A DNA stretch of 64,000 bases from NCBI RefSeq assembly GCF_029227915.1, contig NC_079887.1:11284001-11348000 (forward strand), read 5' to 3'. Origin of the DNA: Hydractinia symbiolongicarpus. Taxonomy: Eukaryota; Cnidaria; Hydrozoa; Anthoathecata; Hydractiniidae. Of this stretch, positions 13,277 to 24,161 are shown piece after piece. The position numbers and the translations under genes were made by a program. Positions within the stretch are counted from its first letter, which is position 1. Every line of letters begins with the position of its first letter. Under the pieces are notes generated by a model, which worked only from the letters and a program-made list of their open reading frames with translations, was not told the origin of the DNA and ran no database searches.

Positions 13277-14232
13277 CCAATTTTGGATGAAATTATCGTC
13301 AATGCTAATCTCAATCCTTCCTTAGAGCACGTTGGACTGTCTGTTTTAAAATTTTGGACTTCTTCAAAACCACGTGCCACAAGTCGTGCCTTAACTGAAG
13401 GTTGGCCATCAATAATCTTTGGTGTTACAACCCATCGTAGACTCATAGTTTCTTGTCCTTCATTAGGTATCTCGATGTAGACTGAATTGTTAATCCATGA
13501 CTGTAGTTCTTTTGACTTTGCTGACAGTACTTCACTGCTGTTGGTGATCAGAGTGACTTCTGAAGGGTCATCATTGATTTCAATATCCTTGATGTTTGCA
13601 AAGTTTACCGCTCTCTTCATACCAGTTTCTGTTTCTACATTAAACCAGCCATCATGCTTGCCTCCAACTTTCCCTGCTCTTGATATGATTTTAGCCTTTT
13701 TCCATTCCCCACCATTGTCCTTATACTTTAGACAAAGATTCGGTCTTAATTTCGGCTTCTCCCTCGGCAGCATGCTATGTGCTTCAGCAGAAATTGGCTG
13801 TGTCTGATGAGCTGGTGCATCATTGTTTAAAGGCTCTGATTTTTCAGACGATTGATCTTCATTTTCTGATTTTTCAGACGAATGATCTTCATTTTCATTG
13901 CCAGATCCTGATTCTGATTCTGATTCTTGGAATCTAGGTGGTTGTTCCTCAGTGAAGGTGTTGTCCCCTGCCTCTGTCGTTTTTTCTGATGAACCACTGC
14001 CGCCGTCATGTACCAATTTTACACGACAAGGATGGACCCGAACGTAATAGCTTCCATGTTTGATCAAAATTTGTTGGCCGTCCTGACCAATCACAGTGCC
14101 AGGACCTTTCCATTCGTTGCTATCGTTCCGTTTATAGTAAACATTATCACCTGTAAGATATTTGGTTTCTCCTGAAGATCTAAATGTTGTGAGATAGTGC
14201 CCTTCTGATTCTTTCTGAGTGCTCACTTGCAA
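13270..14232 (-). pseudogene. Copia integrase C-terminus, acidic linker and start of RT
   Basis: About 320 codons. It begins with the integrase C-terminal SH3-like part (TKYLTGDNVYYKRNDSNEWK, GPGTVIGQDGQQILIKHG, RVHPCRVKLV). An acidic Ser/Glu-rich linker with short repeats follows (around 13830-13930). The last 80 residues are the start of Copia RT (LQSWINNSVYIEIP, SLRWVVTPK, KARLVARGFEE). The linker length and low complexity are typical of this position. The frame is shifted relative to both the integrase core upstream and the catalytic RT downstream. Confidence 0.8.
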
Positions 14233-15340
14233 TAAATGCTTCTCGAGCCTTGTGAAGGGCTTCCAGATTCTCTCTCATTAACTGCGTTGCTGGTTTTCCT
14301 GACAAGGCTGGTGGTTTGTCATCCATTAGTGATGGTAGACGTGGATTCGTTCCAATTGCTAATTGATATGGTGTAAAACCGTGTGCATTATGTAGTGAAT
14401 TCTTTGCATTTACACACCAATAAAGAGCAATATTCAAGCTGCAACTTGTATCATTGAGCACCTTGTCTAGCATGTTGGATAGTGTTTGGTTGTGTCTCTC
14501 AACAATACCATTTGACCAAGGGGATTCCGCGGCAGTTGTCTTAATTGTGATGCCAAATTGTTCTGCTAGATTGATGAGCTCTTCGTTAGCAAATTCACCG
14601 CCATTGTCGACTAAAAATTTATCACACGAGCCATAAACAGATATCCATGTCTTTAGTATTGCTTCAATAACAGTGGTCGGGTTTTTGTCCTTTATTATTG
14701 TTGCAGCAGATAGGCGAGTACAGAGATCGATTAGGTGAAGGATGATTTTCTTGTCGTAGAATTTTAGATCCATCGCAACGGTTTCAAGGAACTTAGATCC
14801 CATGGGTAATCCTACTACAGGGCGAGGTGGTGATCGTCGGTAGATTTGGCATGTTGTACATTCTTTATCAATTCTTTTTACTTCTGATATCAATTCTTTA
14901 TTGTTGTTCCATGGTGGTCCTGCCTTATTGATCAATGACATGAGTTGATTGAGAGATGGGTGAGCAAACTGTCGGTGAAGTTTTTCAGCGATTACAGTCA
15001 TGTTGTTGTCTTCCCTTGAGATAAAAACAAAATTGCATTCATAAGGTTTGTCGATTGATGCAATTACTTGACGCGGTCGAGTCAAAGGAATGGTATAATG
15101 TCCACTTGAGGTTGTGGCCAAGTGAACAGTTTCTCCCAATGCTTTTGCAGTGTCACTCTGGAAGTCAAGAATCATATCGGCCCTTTTCATAAACGATTTT
15201 GATAGTAACAGGTGTAGGACTTTTGGTATCACATCTGTATTTATTTTTACCTTTGTGTTGCCAATGATAGCAGGAATAGATGCTCTTCCACAAGCTTGGA
15301 CTTGTTCACTGTCTCCGAAGCGATATAAACTTTTGCTATG
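14180..15340 (-). pseudogene. Copia protease remnant and integrase core
   Basis: The N-terminal stretch keeps only the downstream half of the aspartic protease (FGDSEQVQACGRASIPAIIG near 15290, then LHLLLSKSFMKRADM). The integrase follows: an HHCC zinc module (HRQFAHPSLNQL, then CTTCQIYRR), then a DDE core with Asp in AMDLKFYDKK, Asp in FLVDNGGEF and Glu in NGIVERHNQTL. All three catalytic acidic residues are present. The protease DSG/DTA active-site segment that should lie between gag and 15310 is not present, implying a deletion. Confidence 0.85.
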
Positions 15341-16256
15341 GTGATGTTTTCTTCTCTTTTTGGTACAAGGAAATTGAAATTGAATTCTTCTCTTTTATCT
15401 TTTCCGGACAGTCTTGTTGCCAATGAAAAACACTTTCGCATATCGCACATCGAGATACACGACCATTCCTGTCAAGTGGGTTTTTAGTAGGTTTTCTTGT
15501 GCCATCTGCTTTGGGTCGAGAAGCATGTTTATCTTGGCGCCATGTATTCCCTTTTTTGTTGTATCTTGATGATGATGCAAATCTTTGATTTAGATTACGT
15601 TTGGTGTAATATATCCCTTCTTCATCTGATGATGATTGTTGACACTCGTCTGGGTATGCTTCATTAGCATAAAACGATGGTTCTGCTTTGATTTTGATGG
15701 AGGACATACTACTGTCTAAGTCACCATCAATTGATTCTTCGGCAAATACTTTTATCAATTTCTGTCTCACATCATCATAAACTAAGTTTGTTATTGTTGC
15801 TTTTATGAGTCTTTCATGAGAACTGTCAAGATTAGCAGCCTTTAATAATCTATAGGCTAGCAGGTCATCTGGGTAATTGATGTAAGCCTTTATCTTATAG
15901 TACCTCTTTTCAAACTCTGTTAAGAAATCTCGAATCTTCTTCTCTTTTGTTCATTTATAAGTCTCAAATTTTTCAATTGCATCAAATTTTTCTGTCAGTT
16001 TATCCTTTGCATATATCTTATCGAGCCTCTTTAAGATATTCTTAACTCCGTCTTCAGATGATATTTGTTCAGATGGAAGTTCCAATGCAGCTTCCTGTGA
16101 TTTCCCATCAAGAGTAAGTACAAGGGACGGTCCTTGTTTCTTTTTATCTAGTGTTGTAAGCTCCGTCCAAATTCCAATTAATTTCTTCCAATAATCATAG
16201 TTCTTACTTTGGGATAGCAGAGGAGGAGCTTTATTGTATGACACCGACGTTGCCAT
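15336..16256 (-). pseudogene. Copia gag with one in-frame UGA
   Basis: The frame starts at ATG 16256 and encodes a Copia gag (YDYWKKLIGIWTELTTLDKK, then a block ending SQEAALELP). One TGA at 15951-15953 interrupts it, and the same frame continues with TEFEKRYYKIKAYI and LLAYRLLKAANLD. It ends in a CCHC zinc knuckle (CAICESVFHWQQDC) near 15430. It stops at 15336 in LYQKEKKTSP. The single UGA could be an inactivating mutation or, less likely, a readthrough site. Confidence 0.85.
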
Positions 16257-16260
16257 TTTT

Positions 16261-16271
16261 CTCTGCTACCA
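16261..16271 (-). promoter_or_regulatory. Copia primer-binding site (initiator Met tRNA)
   Basis: The minus strand reads TGGTAGCAGAG, complementary to the CCA-ended 3' terminus of metazoan initiator methionine tRNA. The gag ATG follows after only four bases. The same site (TGGTAGCAGAGG) occurs at 10887-10898 in front of the second gag, so both remnants belong to one primer class. Confidence 0.75.
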
Positions 16272-16490
16272 TGAAAATTAGTACTAAATGTTAGTTACCT
16301 TGAACAGAAAACAATTTCTCCAGTCAAATAATCCAAGTGAAAACAAACAATTAATTAACTCTCAATAACACCACTATTAATGTCATTAACACGACGATTA
16401 GCAATTAACAATGTTCTCCAATGTAACCATTAAACAATATCACTAACTGCCACTGCATTGTGCAAAATTATTTCATTGCTTGCCAAAAGA
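16272..16490 (-). repeat. Probable 5' LTR of the Copia element
   Basis: AT-rich sequence directly abutting the primer site; on the minus strand it ends in the expected CA before TGGTAGCAGAG. The outer boundary is not defined because no second LTR copy remains. Length is a guess. Confidence 0.4.
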
Positions 16491-18280
16491 AGTAAGAGAT
16501 TGTACAAAATATGATGTTCCAGTGTTTAAGAAGCTGTTGGATGGTTTTCTGTCTAATATTTCAGATGAACGCCTAATCATACAATATGTTGTTGCCTCAC
16601 TGGTTTCTTATTTCTATTTTTAGCTGGTTAAAATATACAAAGCCAGTGTGCAATATTAAAAAATGGATTGTTTATAAAATAAAGCAGTATCAGCCCAGTT
16701 TCTGGACACATGCTCATTAAAGTGGTCTTCAACAGTGGAGGAAAGCTGCTAACTAAGCTAACACTGAAGAATGTGAAAGCCCTTAGAGCATTATTAAGCT
16801 CCTATAGGTCTTTCTCCGAACATAGCAGCCTGGATTCTTAGATCAAGAATTTTACATGCTAACAACATGGAAGTCCAATTGTTGACTAGTGCCCCTAACT
16901 ATGAAATCCAGTGAAAAAAGAACAAATTGCCATGATTGAAGAGGTGCAGCAAACCTTCATTTGTAAAATAGCATCTCTATAATAATAGAGACTGTGAGTG
17001 TGTGTGTGTGTGTGTGTGTTTGTCTGTCTGTTTGTAACAGGCAAAGTGAATGTTTTCTTTTCTCTTTGATGTCGCCGAAAAAGTTATGTCTGAAAAGTTA
17101 ATTTTTCTGGCGTTATGGCATGACGTAAATATCACTACTTTAACGTCAATATCTTACTTTAAATTAATGAAGCCATTACAGTGCACTTAAAACTTTGAGG
17201 CCAAATAACTTGGGAACGAGGTGGTGTCATCAGACATTTTTCACCACATGGGTAACTAGGGACCACCTACAATTTGGCTGATTTTCCCAAACCTGGTTCC
17301 CCAAATTCGCTTTGGAATGGACAGGTTAATGACATCATCAAAAAGCCTTAACTGCACTGCACTGCTGACATCAGCAAAACATCTAAAACAAGCTATTTTT
17401 TCATTTCCTTCTACCTAAGTGGATTTCTCCTCGGTCCTTTTTGACTAGTGCGAAAATAAATTAGATTACTTTCAGTGATTAAAACACTTCAGACTTTACT
17501 CCTCACGATGTTGCAGGGGAAAATAACAAATAATTTTTGTTTGGAAAATACTGGAAGGAATTGTGTTGAAGTCTTCAAAAAACAAATACTTGTGTGAAAT
17601 AAGATATGCTAAGACTTCCTGGGTACAACATTTTTGGGTGATCTACTTATTTGAGTTTTTGCATCTGTCTTAAAGCATTCTTCATCTACCCAAATCTTTG
17701 ATGCCAGCCCTTTTAATCATGTCCACCAAACAGTTCGACTCTTAAGTTCTTAAATGGGCATATCAGTGGTTCATCCAGAATAACTTTTGTAGCAATAAAA
17801 GGAAGAAACATGTTTCGCTGTTTCTAAATTTCTGGGGTTTCCTGGATTCCGAATATCTGTTAATGAACATAGAGTATTTTTTCATCATTTTATGTTTCTT
17901 GTGAAATTTCTCATGCTTTATTAATTGGAAACAATATTTTGCCCCATAAGTTTATATAAATATTATACATCACATTTTTTATTCTGTTTTCATTCAAACA
18001 GTTATTTGCAAAAGCACAACTAATATTCAGAATAAAAGTTTTGGAATATGCTCGTAAACGCAGAGACGTCATCTTCAATATCTAATTTTTTTTTAAAAAA
18101 AAAATCTTCCCTGGAGTGTGCGAATCCTCAAGAATATTCTTAAGCGAACATCAACTTTAAACACAGAGTTTTGGATAGAACTATTTTTCAGGTTGCTATC
18201 ACTATGTAATTTGGCACTAGGTGATCTATCAGCAATGATATTTGGGAAGACTTTATTACCCACACAGTGGAAACAGTATC
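16491..18280. other. Gene-free stretch with repeat-derived sequence
   Basis: No gene seen. 16996-17019 is a GT microsatellite. 17040-17360 has the feel of an interspersed repeat, including a variant of the dispersed GGGAACGAGG motif at 17211-17222. The rest is AT-rich and unassigned. Confidence 0.4.
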
Positions 18281-18289
18281 ACCCACAAT

Positions 18290-18560
18290 GAAATTTAGAA
18301 TGATAACACAAGGTATCAGTGTACTCGAAAAAATATGCTCATCAAACAGCCACAATTTAAAACTATTTAATATAAAACATCATTTCGTTATAGAGCCTCA
18401 GTATTGTGGAACAATCTAGCAGATGATATAAAACGGAAAATCGTATATAACCTTCAAACTAGACCTAACAAAACACGTTTTAATTTTGAATCAAAATCAG
18501 TTTTAAACCTTTATTTCTGGTAAAGCACTAGATGATGCTTATGAGTATTATGAAACTACA
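18290..18560 (+). pseudogene. LINE reverse transcriptase C-terminal relic
   Basis: The plus strand contains a decayed block readable as YNIKHHFVIEPQYCG, then KSYITFKLDLTKHVLIL, interrupted by stops. Its arrangement (aromatic/Asn-Leu-Pro region followed by Phe-Lys and a basic helix) is that of the extreme C-terminus of CR1/L2/Jockey-type LINE polymerases, as at 27632-28180. It is short and degenerate, so the call is tentative. Confidence 0.35.
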
Positions 18561-19711
18561 GAGTTTCATGTAATGTTCATTTAATTTCATGTGCTTGTAT
18601 ATAATGTATTGTTTTAAATTTTATATTTTCAGAAGTCCACATCAGTCATCTATCTATCTTATCTAAAGTATTTTATGTGAATAAACGTAAAAGCTAGTCA
18701 ACAATACATATATAGTGTCTGGAATGTAAAACAGAAGTGTAAATAACAATGATATTAACATCATTGTGAATAGTCCAATACTTTGCATTTTTGTGCCATA
18801 TTCTATAAGCGAATCTACAAGATGACTGATATTTAGTACACTATTGTTAAAAATTTTGAATGTTTTTGTAGTGTCTCCTTTAAACACTTTGGTTTGAACT
18901 ACTGAAAACTACTGAAAAAGAAAGCAACTGTAAAAGATTCAATAAAACTATGATGTCACCTTTTAATACTAAATGCTTTTATGGCTGGCAGTCTTTGGCA
19001 TTAAACTGGGAGAAAAATATTTGTGTACATTGCTTATGGAAATGTGTTTTTTAGGCCTATATCAGAAATGTCCAAAATGCAATATCTGTAAAAAATTGTG
19101 TTTTGGCTACTAGCTTTAAACCTTATTTTGGGTTGTTTTTAGAACAATCTGATAGAATTAACATATATAAACCATATAATAATAATCAACATTTTCAGGG
19201 GGAAAATTTGCTTTATGGTCTGGAAATTATGTAAGAAAATTACACAAAATGCACATCATGAATTTCAGGCGACTTTCCATTCACAATGTATTACTTGATT
19301 TACGGATTATTTGACTTATTTATCTAAGTTTTGAAAGTATTAGTTACCACATGCATATATTTCAAGATCCTGCTTAAAAAACAAAATACAAATATTAGAA
19401 ATACGTAACATTTTCACTCTTTTCGTTAGTTTGAAAGACCTTTATTGGGTAGACTACCCTCAAGGCTATACTATCATTCTAGGTCATATCTACTTCGTAT
19501 CTGAATTGTTTACTCAGTAAAGACTATACAATCATTAACATATAGCCAACTTACACCGATTGTCCAAAGTGAATCAATTTTCAACATAAATTGAATGGTA
19601 AACCAATTTAGAAAACACTTGGTAATTGTCCTGGTTTCAGTTTGTGGAGAAGGTTATAGAGAGTAAAACACATGTTTTGATCAAGAACCACTATTAACAA
19701 GATGTGTTCTT
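18561..19711. other. Gene-free AT-rich stretch
   Basis: No coding sequence, RNA gene or recognisable repeat was identified. The open frame at 18663-18887 (minus) is hydrophobic and AT-driven. Confidence 0.4.
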
Positions 19712-19939
19712 CTGTATTTCATATTTAGCAAAATGCTCTTTTAGGACGGCAGTATCTGATACAGGTTTCCATGCCAGAGCTTCAGATAAGGATTTATTAT
19801 CTGTTACAACTTCTACTGGCAGCATACAGGTGTTACTGCCATCAATAATTTTTTGATATGTATGTCAGATAGATACGGCTGAATTAAATCCAGAACATGC
19901 TGCCAAGGTTTCAGCACACAGGAAACTTCTGACAAATCT
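19712..19939 (-). pseudogene. Copia RNase H relic
   Basis: On the minus strand the blocks RFVRSFLCAETLAACSGFNS and LPVEVVTDNKSLSEAL, then VSDTAVLKEHFAKYEIQ, match the RNase H domain of Copia polyproteins (alpha-helical AE block, the TDNKSL strand with catalytic Asp, and the final helix). One in-frame stop lies between the first two blocks. It is upstream, not downstream, of the Copia element at 12656-16271, so it is an independent fragment. Confidence 0.7.
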
Positions 19940-21615
19940 GTTGATTAATTTTGATTGCCTTATGGTATATTGCACATATTATCTTTATCAACAAAAAAGT
20001 TGAAGTATCCTCCTTAACTTCCACTATCTGGCAAATTTTCAAATGCGTGTTTACATCTACCAGAAGACAGTTGATTTGTTGATGTGTATGGCTAAGTTTA
20101 AAATTGAGCTAATTAGCTTCTGTAAATTGCAGTTTCCGGTGTTGCTAGTTGGTGAATTAAGCTCAAATATATATATATGCACTTCTTAACTTCAATGCAG
20201 GTGCATGGTGCTTTGTCTACCCACATTGGTATTGTCTCAATTATTATTTTGAGACACCTCTCAATCTATAAAAACAAACTACAAATATTAGAGTTGCATG
20301 ACAAGTTTTTATTTAATTTCTACAAGAAATAACAAGCCTTATTGATGACTATGAAAACCCAACAACGTCAGTGACCAAGGTTGGATGAAAAATGAGGAAG
20401 GAGTTCTGAATAATCTTTCTTAGGTCATATATATACTTTTAAGTTTTTTACACATTTTCATTTTTTCTTAAAACTGTTATTGGAAGTTAAATGCATGGAA
20501 AAAACATTAAACCTAAAACCCACCCACATGCCTGTTCAGGAATTTTTGAGCAGACCTGCACCCACCCACAAACTTGACAAGTCTGGCAAGTGTGGATGCT
20601 GCCCCTTAGGATACCATCTTAAAAATTTAAGCATATAGGACCTTCACCCTATAAAGTATACAGAAAATCAGAAGCTCCTTTGCGAGATTTATTATCTACT
20701 TTTTTTTTCATATCTTGGCGTATTAATCCCTTGTCCCCAACCTGGTATTGTGTAACAATTCATAAATTTCTAATTTTACTACAAAACAAGTCTTGAGGCT
20801 TAAGATATTATGCTGACAGTTCAGAATAATCAGAAGCATTTAAAAAGAATAGCTTTACACCTCTTACTTGGCTGATTATCTTTTTAAAATTGTATATTTT
20901 AGGGTTTTAACACCAGTCGAGTGAGTTCTCATTATTTATGTTATATATTTTTATTGTTTTAGCTATTTTTGTTTATTGGTATGGATACTATTATTTTACT
21001 CTTATTTATTCTCTTTTTTTTCTAGTAATCTCAATTTCTATCGCTATGTTGTATTCACCAATCTGATCAACTAAACTCTGGCTTGAATATGTTTGGCGAC
21101 TATGTTGTTAAAATTTAAAGTAGTTGATGCTTATATTTCTTCTTTTATAATTTTTCACACATCTTGCTTCTTATTATAACCCCAATGTTTATTAAGTTTA
21201 AAAGTCGTCAAAAGAGAAGACCTTAATCTTTTGCGTTTTTTTTATGAACAGTTTTTTGAAAAAATGTCATTGCATTACATTTTGAAGTGTTTAATAAAGT
21301 GCCATTTGTGTATAATATTTTGAGGTTATATTTTGTGGATTTGTGGACAAACTTTTTAATATAAAAAGTCCTCGAAACTCCCCAAATCTCCTCTAAAATC
21401 CTCACATTTAAAATTGTCTTTTTGAAAAAAAATTCAAGTCTTTTCTAAATTTTGATTTTTTAGTAAACTATTTTAAACTATTTTTATCTTAAAAATGTAT
21501 ATAGATGCTATTCTTGTTCAACTTAACACTGTCATTTTTAATTTGACTATGTAAAAAGATGATCCTACACCTAATTTTTGCCTTTAAACAATGCTAGAAA
21601 TAACTGTGAGATATT
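19940..21615. other. Upstream region of the PHETA gene
   Basis: No gene recognised. A short AT microsatellite lies at 20168-20178. Because the PHETA coding exon begins just after a splice acceptor, a non-coding first exon and promoter probably lie here, but I cannot place them. Confidence 0.35.
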
Positions 21616-21636
21616 GTGTCATTTCAGTTAAAGAAA

Positions 21637-22497
21637 ATGAAAATAAATGATAAAAGTCTAGCGTTGTACGCTTCCTCTCGAGAAAGTATTAGCAAAGATG
21701 GCTATCTGGAAAAGAAAGGCGAAATAAACCATGGATACAAAAGGCGATGGTTTATTTTAAAAGGAAATTTATTGTTCTACTTCGAGAAGAAAACAGAAAA
21801 GCAGCCTATTGGAGTGATTATTTTAGAAAACTGCAGTGTGGAAGTCAGTGATGGCGACAAGTTTTCGTTTTGTATACGTTACCAGGCATTCGGCACAACA
21901 GGTGCCTCTAGAACATACATTCTTTGTGCAGATAGCGAAACTGAAATGGAGCAATGGATAAAATCAATAACCTCTGCTTCTTATTGCTATGCAGAAATGT
22001 TAGTGAAAGAATATGAAAAAAGATTAGCCATTGAAAAAATAAAAGCTCAAGACACAAATAAAAAAAGTTTCCAAGAGACAAAGAAGCAAACATTATTAGA
22101 CACTTGTTTAACACAGGATATAAAAAATCGGGATTCGATAGATTCGAGCAGTGTCACAAAAACTGTTTCGTCTGTAAAAAGTGAAAGTAAGTTCCAAACT
22201 CTTTCTGCGGCTACGTTGAAGCCACCCAACGCTATGTATACGGTCCAGACAACGATTCATGCAAAAACGAAATTTAAAACTCTCAATGGAATGAGAAGGA
22301 CTAAAAGTTCAGAGAATCTGAACAGAATAATGCCTTCTAAAAGTCCAAAAAGCAAAAGAAAAACTTTAAAATCTGGCAATGATTATGCACTTGATAATAT
22401 GACAGACATCGCGTATGAAACAGAAAAATCGACATTTGAAACTTTACACACATCGTTTGGAGCAGCTGTATGGACGAAGATTGGTAACACTCTATAG
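21637..22497 (+). CDS. Sesquipedalian-type PH domain protein (PHETA/FAM109)
   Basis: The 286-residue product resembles PHETA1/2 (Ses1/2), endosomal adaptors that bind the inositol 5-phosphatases OCRL and INPP5B and help recycling and retrograde traffic. The family start MKINDKSLALYAS is followed by a PH domain at about residues 21-118 (DGYLEKKGEINHGYKRRWFI, LLFYF, PIGVIILENC, invariant Trp107 in MEQWIKS) and a basic coiled helix. A long Ser/Lys-rich linker and the C-terminal F&H motif TFETLHTSFG (267-275), the OCRL-binding element, complete it. The ATG at 21637 is chosen because an acceptor (cattttcag-like, AG at 21626-21627) sits just upstream, implying a non-coding 5' exon. The coding region is intronless, as in vertebrate homologues. 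The linker is longer than in human and the middle is poorly conserved. Confidence 0.9.
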   Translation: MKINDKSLALYASSRESISKDGYLEKKGEINHGYKRRWFILKGNLLFYFEKKTEKQPIGVIILENCSVEVSDGDKFSFCIRYQAFGTTGASRTYILCADSETEMEQWIKSITSASYCYAEMLVKEYEKRLAIEKIKAQDTNKKSFQETKKQTLLDTCLTQDIKNRDSIDSSSVTKTVSSVKSESKFQTLSAATLKPPNAMYTVQTTIHAKTKFKTLNGMRRTKSSENLNRIMPSKSPKSKRKTLKSGNDYALDNMTDIAYETEKSTFETLHTSFGAAVWTKIGNTL

Positions 22498-22702
22498 AAT
22501 ATATAATTTTATGTCCAAATACACCTGTTCTGTTTTACATGTTTTGTCTAGAATGCTTGTTAAAATTACTTTGTACTGTTTTTGTAAAAAAAATGGTGTT
22601 CATCAGGGCATACCATAATTCCTCTTTTAGGGCGATAAATTAAAGTGGTTTTTTTTAAATGGAGGTTCAAAGAAGGGGGGGTTAAATATAGGGAGAGTGT
22701 TG

Positions 22703-22708
22703 AATAAA
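22703..22708 (+). terminator. Polyadenylation signal for PHETA
   Basis: AATAAA lies about 205 nt after the PHETA stop codon on the same strand, a plausible 3' UTR length. No cleavage site is otherwise defined. Confidence 0.45.
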
Positions 22709-23983
22709 AAATAGAAATTTAAACACATCTTTTAGTTAAGATTCATTGCTTTATTGTTTCGTTCTGTTTTATCCAACATAAGTTTTTCATAAATCGCTAT
22801 TATTAGTGCTGTTATCTACCTGAGGGAAGTAATATTCGCGATTTTTTTATTCTTGACAATATCTTTCGCAAAATATACTAAAGTCAGTTAAAATCAGAAA
22901 ATTCCTTATTTACAAAAATGAATTATTGTCTACAAAAACTGGGTAAATAGGATAAATATTGGGAAAAGATCGCGGGGATTCGCACAAATGTGATCATCAT
23001 CGATTATTATTGCTTTAAAAAATTATTCCCCCTCCCAAAAAATAGGGGAAATTTCTCGCAAAATGAAGGAAAAAATCTGAAAAGAATTCGCAAAAATGTC
23101 TTACTGTAAAAATTGCTTTCCTTGTATATGGTCAAGGCCTATCAAGTAAACCAGTACAAGTACCATAATTGATGAATATGGTTTCATTGTTATCAGATCA
23201 ATCAGAATTATTTGTGAAGGTTAAATAAAAGGAGAAGGCTAAAAGAAAGAATTATGGTATTCTATTTTCTGTTTAGTCCGGTCTCCATGGTCTTATTTAT
23301 ATTTTAAGCTGATTTAAAAACTATGTTTTTTTGTAAAGTATAGTTTCTGTTCAGAAATATTGTTGTGCATATCGAAAATACAGAAAATAACGTCAGTGTT
23401 TGTTGAGCAGCATCTTTTGTGTTGTTATAATGTGAGTGTTAGACAACCCTTGTACAGCGCCGTTTTTATTTGGTGTTAGCAAGAGAGCTTAATGTAGGAC
23501 TAGATAGTAGGATGATGGACATAGTACAATGGAGTTTCTGTTTTTTAAAATATTTTAATTAAATATTATCAATATGTTACTTCATTTTTAATAATATATT
23601 CATTGGATTTCTATGCTATACAAATTAAAAATTAAGAGAATTTGTTCTGGTGGTTGAAATTATGATTCTTAAACTTTTCGACGCCATATTCATTCTTCAT
23701 TTAACCATATCTTTCAGTAAAATATTGAAACTTGATGTAACTATTATGCAACGAAAAACGATATTAAGAATGATATTTTAACTTTTAAAAATACAATAGT
23801 TTGACTTATTCTGACTTTTTTATCAGGAAATTTAAACCATTTTTTTGCGTTTCATCGTACTTGTGCTCTTTTGAGGATTTCATTTTTCTAAGTTGTACCG
23901 TAAATTTATCTAGATAATTTACTGATTTTTTAGGCATGGATGTGTTAATAAGTTGAAAGGTATTAAATATTCAAAAAGATTGT
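22709..23983. other. Intergenic, no gene seen
   Basis: AT-rich sequence with only short open frames. Nothing recognisable. Confidence 0.4.
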
Positions 23984-24161
23984 GCCCCACTCCCACCCTC
24001 TCTTTCACCTACAATTAGGCTGAGTACCTTCGAGTGGAGAACCAGTCTAACAATATTTATTACAAAATATTGTTAGACTGGTTCTAAAATATTGTTAGAC
24101 TGGTTCTCCACTCGAAGGTACTCAGCCTAATTGTAGGTGAAAGGGAGGGTGGGACTGGGGC
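23984..24161. repeat. Near-perfect 75-bp inverted repeat (foldback)
   Basis: Arms 23984-24058 and 24087-24161 are reverse complements with two mismatches in 75 positions. The 28-nt loop contains an extra direct copy (24065-24085) of the first 21 bases of the right arm (24087-24107). Transcription of either strand would give a long hairpin. It carries no coding sequence. Confidence 0.95.

Larger units (their letters stand above)
12656..16271 (-). mobile_element. Ty1/Copia-type LTR retrotransposon, decayed and 3'-truncated
   Basis: This minus-strand element has the Copia order gag, (protease), integrase, reverse transcriptase. It starts at a tRNA-iMet primer-binding site (16261-16271). Gag occupies about 15336-16256, the protease remnant and integrase 14180-15340, and RT 12656-13570. 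RNase H and a 3' LTR are not found, and sequence after RT is lost near 12656. Integrase preceding RT identifies the Copia superfamily rather than Gypsy or BEL; resemblance to GalEA-like animal Copia lineages is inferred from gag and zinc-knuckle style. A stop codon and frameshifts show it cannot act on its own. Confidence 0.9.
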
